The position numbers and the translations under genes are program-made. Below, piece after piece: positions 7,978 through 13,784 of a stretch of DNA of 13,784 bases (position 1 is its first letter; every line of letters begins with the position of its first letter). A model generated the notes under the pieces. That model did not search any database. It saw only the letters and a program-made list of their open reading frames with translations, and was not told where the DNA came from. Origin of the DNA: JBBDNC01 sp040877875 (GTDB taxonomy: Bacteria > Bacteroidota > Rhodothermia > Balneolales > Balneolaceae); the NCBI GenBank assembly GCA_040877875.1, contig JBBDNC010000165.1, positions 1 through 13,784 of the forward strand, read 5' to 3'.

Positions 7978-9003
7978 TTATTTCCGTCGAATGACTCCCA
8001 GTCCAGGCCGATCCGGCAAACATATTCGATACTCTTCATTCAGTGTCAGTCCCTCGTATGGGTCAGAATCGATGAGCAGGTGTCCGTCCAGGTCCACATA
8101 ATCTGCTTCAACTCCCAGAATGGCTCCGGCAGTATTGGCAAGTGAAGTTTCAATCATACAACCGATCATAATTCTCAAGCCAAGCTCCCGGGCCTCCTTC
8201 ATCTTTTCTCTGGCTTTGCTGAGTCCGCCGATTTTCATCAGTTTAATGTTAATTCCATGAAAACCGTGCTGCAGATCCGCCAGGGATTCCTCCGATAAAA
8301 AACTCTCGTCGGCGATCAGGGGAATGGAAGTGCGTTTTTTTAGACGAGCCATTTCCCGATTCAGGAAAGAAGGCATCGGCTGTTCGACCAACTCAATATT
8401 TTTGCCGGCCAGCCAGTCCAGCATGCCGGAAGCCTCTTCCAGGGATGTCCAGCCCTCATTCGCGTCCACCCTCACCGGTTTGTCCGTTACCCGGCGAATC
8501 GTACGGATCATCTCCCGGTCATTTTTTCCCCCGAGCTTTACCTTCAGAACCGGATACCGGTCAGCTTCCAGAACTTTTTTTTGAATGATCTCAGGTTCAT
8601 CCAAACCAATAGTAAATGAGCTCACGGGCCCGATGTCTGGCAGGCCCCATAACCGCCAAATGGGTTCAGACCGTGATTTGCCGACCCAATCCCACCAGGC
8701 CATCTCCACGGCCGCTGCCCCCGAAGCGACATACCCGGCAGTTGAGCGGATTTTTTGTTCCAGCTCCTGGCCGGTATCCAATAAAAGAACTCCATTCGGA
8801 GCCAACTGATCAAAAAAAGTTTCTACTTTTCCGGCATCTTCATGATAGCGAAGATTCGGTGCAGCCTCCCCCCATCCCGTATGTCCGTCAGCATATAGCT
8901 GAACCACAACATTCTCAACGACCGATTTCGTCCCACGAGCAATCGTAAATGCATGCCTGAGATTCAGGTCTGCACGATGAGATTGAAGAATAAAACGAGT
9001 CAT
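7978..9003 (-). CDS. Dipeptide epimerase (L-Ala-D/L-Glu epimerase family)
   Basis: A 341-residue enolase-superfamily enzyme of the muconate-lactonising subgroup. It would interconvert the epimers of a dipeptide such as L-Ala-D-Glu released during murein recycling, making it usable as ordinary dipeptide. Visible motifs: catalytic lysine pair KVK (K154, K156); magnesium ligands D180 (in VDANEGW), E207 (in VEQP) and D232 (in ADES); second-face lysine K254 (in NIKLMKIGG); and a C-terminal D304-x-D306 (DLDG). In characterised Ala-Glu epimerases such a DxD binds the dipeptide amino group. Length and motif order are normal. Related dipeptide epimerases differ in specificity (Ala-Phe, hydrophobic or charged dipeptides), so the exact substrate is inferred. 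The start is 12 bases after the cdsA stop, so the two are probably co-transcribed. Confidence 0.9.
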   Translation of the reverse strand: MTRFILQSHRADLNLRHAFTIARGTKSVVENVVVQLYADGHTGWGEAAPNLRYHEDAGKVETFFDQLAPNGVLLLDTGQELEQKIRSTAGYVASGAAAVEMAWWDWVGKSRSEPIWRLWGLPDIGPVSSFTIGLDEPEIIQKKVLEADRYPVLKVKLGGKNDREMIRTIRRVTDKPVRVDANEGWTSLEEASGMLDWLAGKNIELVEQPMPSFLNREMARLKKRTSIPLIADESFLSEESLADLQHGFHGINIKLMKIGGLSKAREKMKEARELGLRIMIGCMIETSLANTAGAILGVEADYVDLDGHLLIDSDPYEGLTLNEEYRICLPDRPGLGVIRRK

Positions 9004-9015
9004 ATCGGATCCGGT

Positions 9016-9816
9016 TCAGAAAACCCATTTAAGATAAAGATAGACCCATGGCGTACAGAGGATCAGTGCGTCGAAACGGTCAAAAAATCCACCGTGTCCG
9101 GGAAGCAGGCCGGAGGAGTCCTTAACTTCAGCTATTCGTTTTACCCGGCTTTCCGTTAAATCACCGGCCGGGCCTGCAATACTGATCAATAACACCAAAG
9201 GGGCAGCAGCACCGAATGCCAGGGGAAACGGATCTGCGATCCAGTAAATGAGGAGAAACCCTGCAAAAGCCCCTGCAAATCCGGACCCAAACCCTTCCCA
9301 GGTTTTTTTGGGACTGATGGCCGGGGCCAGCAGACGTTTCCCGAACGTTCTCCCCCCGAAATAGGCAAAGACATCATTCCCCCAGATCATTAGAACGATG
9401 GCATAGGTCAGCCACATTCCGGCAGTGTCGGAATCGAAATTTCTGATCTCATGGAGGAGAAAAAAGCCGAGGGGAGCATAAACTCCGCAAAAAAGGGATA
9501 CCAGCCACCGGTTGGCCCATGACGGGTGCCGGTCGATTACAGCCCAGGTGGTTATCAATAAGATTCCAACAGCAATCGAAAAGATAACCGGCGGGGAAAG
9601 ATGCGGCAGGGACCAGATATAAATTCCCAACAATATAGAAATTACCGCTACAGGATAAATTTCAATGCGATTGAATAAATTTATCATTTCTATAACCACT
9701 GCAAGGGCAAGGATCCCCGTAAAAATTGCAAACAGGTAATCCCCCAGCCAGATAAGAAAAAGAAACAGGGCAGCAGCAGGTACCCCGAACAGGACACGGC
9801 GGGTCAGTTCATTCAA
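9016..9816 (-). CDS. cdsA: Phosphatidate cytidylyltransferase (CDP-diacylglycerol synthase)
   Basis: CdsA condenses CTP with phosphatidic acid to give CDP-diacylglycerol, the precursor of phosphatidylethanolamine, phosphatidylglycerol and cardiolipin, in the cytoplasmic membrane. The 266 residues are mostly hydrophobic helices. SPKKTWEG (168-175) and the full family signature are present: S223-x-x-K226-R227, K232-D233, then PGHGG with H241, and D246-R-F-D249. The start is TTG at 9814-9816, overlapping the TGA of the DUF2007 gene by four bases (TTGA). AGGAGG lies at 9821-9826, four bases before it, and this strong site decides the start. An ATG at 9810-9812 is out of frame and meets a stop after two codons. 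Confidence 0.95.
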   Translation of the reverse strand: MNELTRRVLFGVPAAALFLFLIWLGDYLFAIFTGILALAVVIEMINLFNRIEIYPVAVISILLGIYIWSLPHLSPPVIFSIAVGILLITTWAVIDRHPSWANRWLVSLFCGVYAPLGFFLLHEIRNFDSDTAGMWLTYAIVLMIWGNDVFAYFGGRTFGKRLLAPAISPKKTWEGFGSGFAGAFAGFLLIYWIADPFPLAFGAAAPLVLLISIAGPAGDLTESRVKRIAEVKDSSGLLPGHGGFFDRFDALILCTPWVYLYLKWVF

Positions 9817-10118
9817 AGGTCCTCCTCTGTATCTGTATCCTCGTCAGACAGATCTCCGAAATCCCCGGTATTCATTTCAAGATCTGCAAGGGCTGCCCGG
9901 GCTTTTTTTTCAAACTCCTTCGGCACATAGAGATAAACCATAGAGGTTTCGCCGATATTAAGACTGTAGGCAGAATCTCTTTTTGAAAGTATATTCGAGG
10001 GAATTTTCAGGTTTGAAAGATAATTCTTTGCCATCGCCACTTCATATTCCGTCCCACGTTCCAGAATACAAACCCAATTTTCGATATCTCCCGGTTCGGG
10101 GCCTTCGAATAATCCCAT
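9813..10118 (-). CDS. DUF2007 small signal-transducing-like protein
   Basis: A 101-residue soluble protein. The core has the DUF2007 layout: WVCILERGTEYEVAMAKNYL (a strand, then a helix), the strand IPSNILSKRD, a variable loop, then VYLYVPKEFEKKARAAL (a strand, then a helix). Such domains are small ferredoxin-like folds proposed to bind a ligand or act in signalling; no function is proven. The C-terminus is very acidic (DFGDLSDEDTDTEEDL). It overlaps cdsA by four bases, so its translation is probably coupled to phospholipid synthesis. The 104 bases before its ATG include TACTTTTG (10215-10222 on the minus strand), a good second promoter box, but no TTG is found at 17-23 bases further upstream. 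Confidence 0.85.
   Translation of the reverse strand: MGLFEGPEPGDIENWVCILERGTEYEVAMAKNYLSNLKIPSNILSKRDSAYSLNIGETSMVYLYVPKEFEKKARAALADLEMNTGDFGDLSDEDTDTEEDL
9821..9826 (-). promoter_or_regulatory. Strong Shine-Dalgarno site supporting the cdsA TTG start
   Basis: AGGAGG on the minus strand, inside the last codons of the DUF2007 gene and four bases before the TTG start of cdsA. It is the clearest ribosome binding site in the window and compensates for the weak start codon. Confidence 0.7.
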
Positions 10119-10222
10119 AACGAACTGAATTTATTGGTTATTCAACACAATGCCTGAAGCAGTGCCTTCCGTTTGTTTGTGAAGCTCGTTCCAGCGCGGG
10201 TTTCATCACTCTTCCAAAAGTA

Positions 10223-11170
10223 TCAATCCGAACCTCCGGAACGGGTTTCTGATTGACGGAAAAGAAGCGAGATCAAAACCGCTGCTGTAGCAATGCTTAA
10301 CAATAACATCCAGATTGGCGGTGCCGTTTCAGGAGTGATATCCGCAAATGCAAGATCAGGATAAAAGGTAGCAAGGACGACCGCTCCGCCGTTGTTGATA
10401 AAGTGCGCCACGATTGCCGGAAGGAGACTTCCGCTCAGCCAGGTAACAAGTGCCAGCAAAATGCCGAGGGCAGCAAGGGGGAGCAGGTTGGTAAGTTGAA
10501 TATGGTACAACCCAAACAAAAGTCCGGATAGAATGATGGCCGGCCAGGGTCCCCAGCTTTTTTCAAATGCACGCTGAACATAGCCCCGAAACATAATCTC
10601 TTCACAAACTGCAGGAACCAAACCGATATGAAGCAGGCCCAGCCACATCGCACCGTCACTGCGCAGGAATGTTTCGATCATTTGATATTGAGACTGCTGA
10701 AGTTCCGTAAATCTTTCCGGAACCGGCAACATCGAATTCAGGTAACCGAGATACCAGATCACAGGTTGTACAACCACAAAGAGACCCGCTGCTATACCCA
10801 CAAAAGCCCAGGTAGTCGGGAATGTGCGAATTCTCAGAAATGAATTGCGTTCTCTGCTTTGAACATGAAGTTGGCTCACCAGGTACGTTGCGATCCCCAA
10901 AAAGAGAATTTGACCGGCCGTGTTCCCGATAAACACCAGGTCGAGCCGTTCGGTAAAAAGCTGAAGGACATCGGTCCCGCTGTCCAGTCCTTCACCGGCA
11001 AATGTAAAAATCAGAATTGCCGAGACGATGCCCGCTGTAATCTGAAACAGGAAAAATCCTATGACAATCCAGATTAAGGCTACAGCCCAGTGTGAAAAAC
11101 CGTTTCGCTCTACCCACGAGCGGATATGTACAACCGGCGTGTCGTCCTTCAATTCTGAAAGTGGAGTCAT
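10223..11170 (-). CDS. CPBP-family intramembrane metalloprotease
   Basis: A 315-residue polytopic membrane protein of the CPBP (CAAX protease and bacteriocin-processing, Abi) family. The three conserved motifs are intact: E190-E191-x3-R195 (CEEIMFRG), F219-x3-H223 (FGLYH) and H256-x3-N260 (HFINN), all needed for glutamate-histidine metal-type catalysis in this family. About eight hydrophobic helices are visible, starting near residue 28. Bacterial members take part in peptide maturation, immunity to self-made bacteriocins or envelope processing; nothing nearby looks like a bacteriocin, so the substrate cannot be given. The start ATG lies nine bases after the stop of the four-helix protein. 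Confidence 0.92.
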   Translation of the reverse strand: MTPLSELKDDTPVVHIRSWVERNGFSHWAVALIWIVIGFFLFQITAGIVSAILIFTFAGEGLDSGTDVLQLFTERLDLVFIGNTAGQILFLGIATYLVSQLHVQSRERNSFLRIRTFPTTWAFVGIAAGLFVVVQPVIWYLGYLNSMLPVPERFTELQQSQYQMIETFLRSDGAMWLGLLHIGLVPAVCEEIMFRGYVQRAFEKSWGPWPAIILSGLLFGLYHIQLTNLLPLAALGILLALVTWLSGSLLPAIVAHFINNGGAVVLATFYPDLAFADITPETAPPIWMLLLSIATAAVLISLLFRQSETRSGGSD

Positions 11171-11179
11171 CCTGCAGAT

Positions 11180-11761
11180 TTAATAAGTTTCTTTTTTTTC
11201 AGCAAATAACTTAACCCCGAGCATACCGGTAAGGAGATTTAGCAGGCCGGTAGAAGGAATTCCCCACAACAACTGGTTTAAAAAATTCTGACCTTGTATT
11301 CCGGCAGCCATCTGATCCACCAATTGATCCCGGGTCTCTGCAGGCACATCCATCGCTTCAACATTTTGGACGATATTCTCCAGCAGTTTTTGGGTATATT
11401 CCGGATCAATATATAACCACAGCTCATTCAGAACCGAACTAAACACCACCACAGCGACACCGGTCAGGAAACCGATTAAGGCTCCCCGCCCGAGTTTGAT
11501 TACCGGAGTCACTTCCCGGCAGTAGTGCCAAACCGCAACCAAGCCCGCAACACAGGTAGCCAAACAGATCACGACCCCGCTCATCATAAAAGGGGTAAAC
11601 ATGCTGCCGGTGGGTTCAGAACCAATTTGTATATATCCGAAGATCAGACCGATCACAAAACTGACCAGGCTGAAAATTCCGCCAACGAGCAATACCGAAG
11701 TCCAGTAGCTGGTGATTTCCGGACTTGGCCGGACCTCCTGATGCTGATTTATTTCAGTCAT
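11180..11761 (-). CDS. Four-helix membrane protein, perhaps DUF4199-like
   Basis: A 193-residue protein I do not firmly recognise. Membrane helices are likely at about 20-46, 57-80, 91-113 and 160-186. Between helices 3 and 4 there is a charged, helical extramembrane segment (about 118-155, including YTQKLLENI and ETRDQLVDQMAAG). This layout recalls the DUF4199 family common in Bacteroidota, but I could not confirm that by sequence pattern alone. It lies nine bases before the CPBP protease gene and 29 bases after the DUF2085 gene, with very AT-rich sequence and no Shine-Dalgarno before its ATG. It is probably co-transcribed with both. Confidence 0.75.
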   Translation of the reverse strand: MTEINQHQEVRPSPEITSYWTSVLLVGGIFSLVSFVIGLIFGYIQIGSEPTGSMFTPFMMSGVVICLATCVAGLVAVWHYCREVTPVIKLGRGALIGFLTGVAVVVFSSVLNELWLYIDPEYTQKLLENIVQNVEAMDVPAETRDQLVDQMAAGIQGQNFLNQLLWGIPSTGLLNLLTGMLGVKLFAEKKETY

Positions 11762-11790
11762 AATATTATAATTTTAATTGTATACGTTTT

Positions 11791-12225
11791 TTATGATTTA
11801 AACGAATCCGTCAATACCATGACGACGGCTATCCCCAAAACAGCTCCGAAGGCAAATCTCAATATATTTGAACTACTCCAGATTGCAAACTGACTTCCCG
11901 TAAAATCGATGATTTGAAGTATCACTGCAACCCCTAAAATTTTTACCGGCCAGATACGTCCCTGAAGAGTCCGTATCAATAAAGGAAGAGCCAGCCAGGC
12001 AAGGAACAAACCGGAAAAGATGCCGAAACACCGGCTATTTACAGCCATCGGTATTCCATTAATCGCAAAGGAGCGTTCGGGAATCTGGTGACAAACTCCG
12101 TAAAACATACGGTAAGGCCATCCCGTATAGTCTGCCGGCCGATTCCAAACTCCACTGCCAAGAGAGGCAACATAGAGAACCATCAACCCCACAAGCACCC
12201 CCAGATATAAAGCCTTGTATTTCAT
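11791..12225 (-). CDS. DUF2085 family membrane protein
   Basis: A 144-residue protein from the chosen ATG (12223-12225). It carries the DUF2085 marks: FYGVCHQIPERSF with C45-H46-Q47, and NSRCFGIFSG with C66. The cysteine/histidine pair may bind a metal, but the family function is unknown. Four hydrophobic helices are visible at about 6-24, 67-85, 92-110 and 119-139. A TTG at 12247-12249 would add eight residues (LDVREHGI) and has GGTGG nearby. I prefer the ATG because MKYKALYLGV starts right at the first helix, as in typical family members. The 81 bases up to the thioesterase stop codon show no clear signal. Confidence 0.88.
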   Translation of the reverse strand: MKYKALYLGVLVGLMVLYVASLGSGVWNRPADYTGWPYRMFYGVCHQIPERSFAINGIPMAVNSRCFGIFSGLFLAWLALPLLIRTLQGRIWPVKILGVAVILQIIDFTGSQFAIWSSSNILRFAFGAVLGIAVVMVLTDSFKS

Positions 12226-12306
12226 AATCCCGTGTTCCCTGACATCCAACTTTCCACCTTCCTCTGTTTACGCCTTATATCTTGAGGGAAGAGGATCTTG
12301 AGTTTT

Positions 12307-12762
12307 CTAATTTCCCGGAAAATGGTGTAAAAAAGCATCCGGCGCCCGGCACGGTCGACGAGTCTCTGCATCCAAAAATGCAAGGATAACTCTTCCCAGT
12401 ACATGCGGCCTCTCAGAGGTTTCGGTAAAGATTTCATACCAGGTATTCAGGCGGACGGCCGGTGTTTCATATATTTTGACTGTGACCTGCATCAGTTCGT
12501 CATAATAGATCGGGGATTTGTAAGAGATTTCCGTGTAAACAACCGGAAGCATAATCCCCTTCTCTTCCATTTTCTTATAGGGCAATCCCAGATTGCGGAT
12601 CATCTCTGTCCGGGCCACTTCAAAAAATTCCAGATATCGTCCATAATATACGTATCCCATTCTGTCCGTTTCACTATAGCGGCTTCGCATCGTATGGGTG
12701 AAAGACTGCAGGGGATCTTTATCAGGGAGAGTGATCATGGACGGGTTATTTTTTCTTGCCAT
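12307..12762 (-). CDS. YbgC/FadM-type acyl-CoA thioesterase
   Basis: A 151-residue single-domain hotdog-fold enzyme of the 4-hydroxybenzoyl-CoA thioesterase/YbgC group, which hydrolyses acyl-CoA to free acid and CoA. The family motif is seen as RYSETDRMGYVYYGRYLEF, with the catalytic-type aspartate D33, followed by the long hotdog helix with EVARTE. The length is typical (130-150). The ATG (12760-12762) overlaps the end of accA by 17 bases. A later ATG at codon 9 (MITLP) would avoid the overlap and cannot be excluded, since neither has a good Shine-Dalgarno. Coupling to accA suggests a role in balancing acyl-CoA during fatty acid or lipid metabolism; substrate chain length is unknown. Confidence 0.9.
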   Translation of the reverse strand: MARKNNPSMITLPDKDPLQSFTHTMRSRYSETDRMGYVYYGRYLEFFEVARTEMIRNLGLPYKKMEEKGIMLPVVYTEISYKSPIYYDELMQVTVKIYETPAVRLNTWYEIFTETSERPHVLGRVILAFLDAETRRPCRAPDAFLHHFPGN

Positions 12763-13720
12763 CGGAGGATTCAGCTATCTCCCATGATCCCATTTTTGAA
12801 TATTTATCAATTCGTTGTTGAACAAGTTTTTCCGGCTTTCTTTTTCCGAGACGTTTCATGCTATCCATAATCTGCTTTTTAACTGCGCCGGCAGCCTGAT
12901 CCGAATCCCGATGAGCCCCGCCCAAAGGCTCCGGGATCACCCCGTCAATGATGTTCAGTTCCGCCAGGTCGATCGCCGTCAGTTTCAATACGGAAGCAGC
13001 CTGTTCCTTAAAGTCCCAGGTTTTCCACAAGATGGAAGAACAGGATTCTGGCGAGATGACCGAATACCAGGTATTCTCCATCATATACACTTCATTCCCC
13101 ATCCCGATTCCAATCGCTCCGCCACTGGCTCCTTCACCGATTACAACTGAAATCAAGGGAACCCGCAAGGTTGCCATCATCTTCAAATTCCTTGCAATGG
13201 CCTCCGCCTGGCCTCGCTCTTCTGCCTCCAGGCCGGGATAAGCGCCAGGAGTATCCAGAAAGGTCACGATGGGAATATTAAACTTCTCAGCCAGTTTCAT
13301 CAACCGCCCGGCTTTTCGATATCCTTCCGGATTTGCCATTCCAAAATTTCGATACTTTCTGGATTTGGTATCCCGTCCCTTCTGATGGCCAATCAGCATA
13401 ACGCTTTGCCCCTCAATGGTTCCCAATCCCCCTATGATCGCCTTGTCATCGCTATAAAACCGGTCTCCGTGCAATTCCACGAAACGATCCGTAATCTTGT
13501 AAATATAATCGAATGTGTAAGGCCTCTCCGGGTGGCGGGCAAGCTGTACCCGTTGCCAGCGGGTCAGGTTCGTAAAAATCGATTCCCGGAGCTGGTCCAC
13601 TTTTTTTTCCAGACGTTCAATCTCCGGTTTGAGTACGCCGTCTCCTACCGAAAGTTCTTTCAGTTCCGCTATTTTCCTCTCCAAATCGGCAATCGGTTGT
13701 TCAAAATCGAGATATTGCAT
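12746..13720 (-). CDS. accA: Acetyl-CoA carboxylase carboxyltransferase subunit alpha
   Basis: AccA pairs with AccD to transfer the carboxyl group from biotin (on AccB) to acetyl-CoA, giving malonyl-CoA, the committed step of fatty acid synthesis, in the cytoplasm. The 324 residues match the family length of about 315-325. Visible marks: an N-terminal coiled helix region starting YLDFEQPIADLERKI, HGDRFY (84-89), GHQKGRDT (111-118), FGMANPEGYRKAGRL (126-140), DTPGAYPG (156-163) and the oxyanion-hole segment GEGASGGA (195-202), then SPESC. AccD is not in the window, as is usual when the subunits are unlinked. It heads the minus-strand block. Only 64 bases upstream are in view and no clear promoter is seen; GAAG near the ATG is a weak ribosome site. 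Confidence 0.97.
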   Translation of the reverse strand: MQYLDFEQPIADLERKIAELKELSVGDGVLKPEIERLEKKVDQLRESIFTNLTRWQRVQLARHPERPYTFDYIYKITDRFVELHGDRFYSDDKAIIGGLGTIEGQSVMLIGHQKGRDTKSRKYRNFGMANPEGYRKAGRLMKLAEKFNIPIVTFLDTPGAYPGLEAEERGQAEAIARNLKMMATLRVPLISVVIGEGASGGAIGIGMGNEVYMMENTWYSVISPESCSSILWKTWDFKEQAASVLKLTAIDLAELNIIDGVIPEPLGGAHRDSDQAAGAVKKQIMDSMKRLGKRKPEKLVQQRIDKYSKMGSWEIAESSDGKKK

Positions 13721-13784
13721 GACTTCACATTTTGATTGTAAGATTTGTGTTAATATAAGAAGGATTTTGGGATCGCATTAAAAA

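Noticed and set aside
10215..10222. TACTTTTG as a promoter for the DUF2007-cdsA genes
   Set aside because: The second box is a perfect match but the upstream TTG element is missing at the allowed spacing, so a chance match is likely.
12403..12870. 155-codon plus-strand open reading frame
   Set aside because: It runs antisense across the thioesterase and the end of accA, both well supported by motifs.
1..13784. CRISPR array, tRNA, transposase, prophage or toxin-antitoxin genes
   Set aside because: I looked on both strands and found no evenly spaced identical repeats, cloverleaf, transposase motif or phage gene.

Overview
The window reads as ordinary chromosomal DNA of a Bacteroidota-like bacterium. 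Balneolota/Rhodothermia is my best guess, because of the BatA-type vWA membrane protein, the DUF2085 and DUF2007 proteins, the large propeller lipoprotein, and promoter-like TTG-N(17-23)-TAnnTTTG motifs of the Bacteroidota type. The phylum is an inference from gene content and motifs; no rRNA or tRNA is present to prove it. I see no prophage, insertion sequence, CRISPR array, tRNA or toxin-antitoxin pair.

Left block (1-3970, minus strand). Reading leftwards there is a BatA-like protein with a von Willebrand A domain, a small three-helix membrane protein with a PH-like tail that shares one base with it (TAATG), and then, after 118 bases, the ribosome-associated GTPase gene hflX, which is cut off by the left edge. 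The hflX gene begins at a TTG codon and may have its own promoter.

Middle (3971-7021). A 225-base divergent intergenic region separates the vWA gene from a plus-strand gene for an 885-residue lipoprotein. That protein has an unrecognised N-terminal half and about eight C-terminal beta-propeller repeats. It converges on the next gene across a 168-base spacer carrying 7-base-periodic CAG/CTG repeats in inverted orientation at its two ends.

Right block (7022-13720, all minus strand). This is a tightly spaced run read from right to left: accA (acetyl-CoA carboxylase alpha subunit), a YbgC-type hotdog thioesterase, a DUF2085 membrane protein, a four-helix membrane protein, a CPBP-family membrane protease, a DUF2007 protein, cdsA (CDP-diacylglycerol synthase), a dipeptide epimerase and a TIGR01777 sugar-epimerase-like protein. 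Gaps are at most 104 bases and two pairs overlap, so much of it is probably co-transcribed. The theme is envelope supply: malonyl-CoA for fatty acids (AccA), acyl-CoA turnover (thioesterase), phospholipid headgroup activation (CdsA) and murein peptide recycling (epimerase).

Nothing here is convincingly a new defence or mobile system. The most interesting items are the inverted heptad-repeat spacer at 6865-7019, the divergent region in which both genes have TATTTTTG two or three bases before the start codon, and the chimeric propeller lipoprotein.
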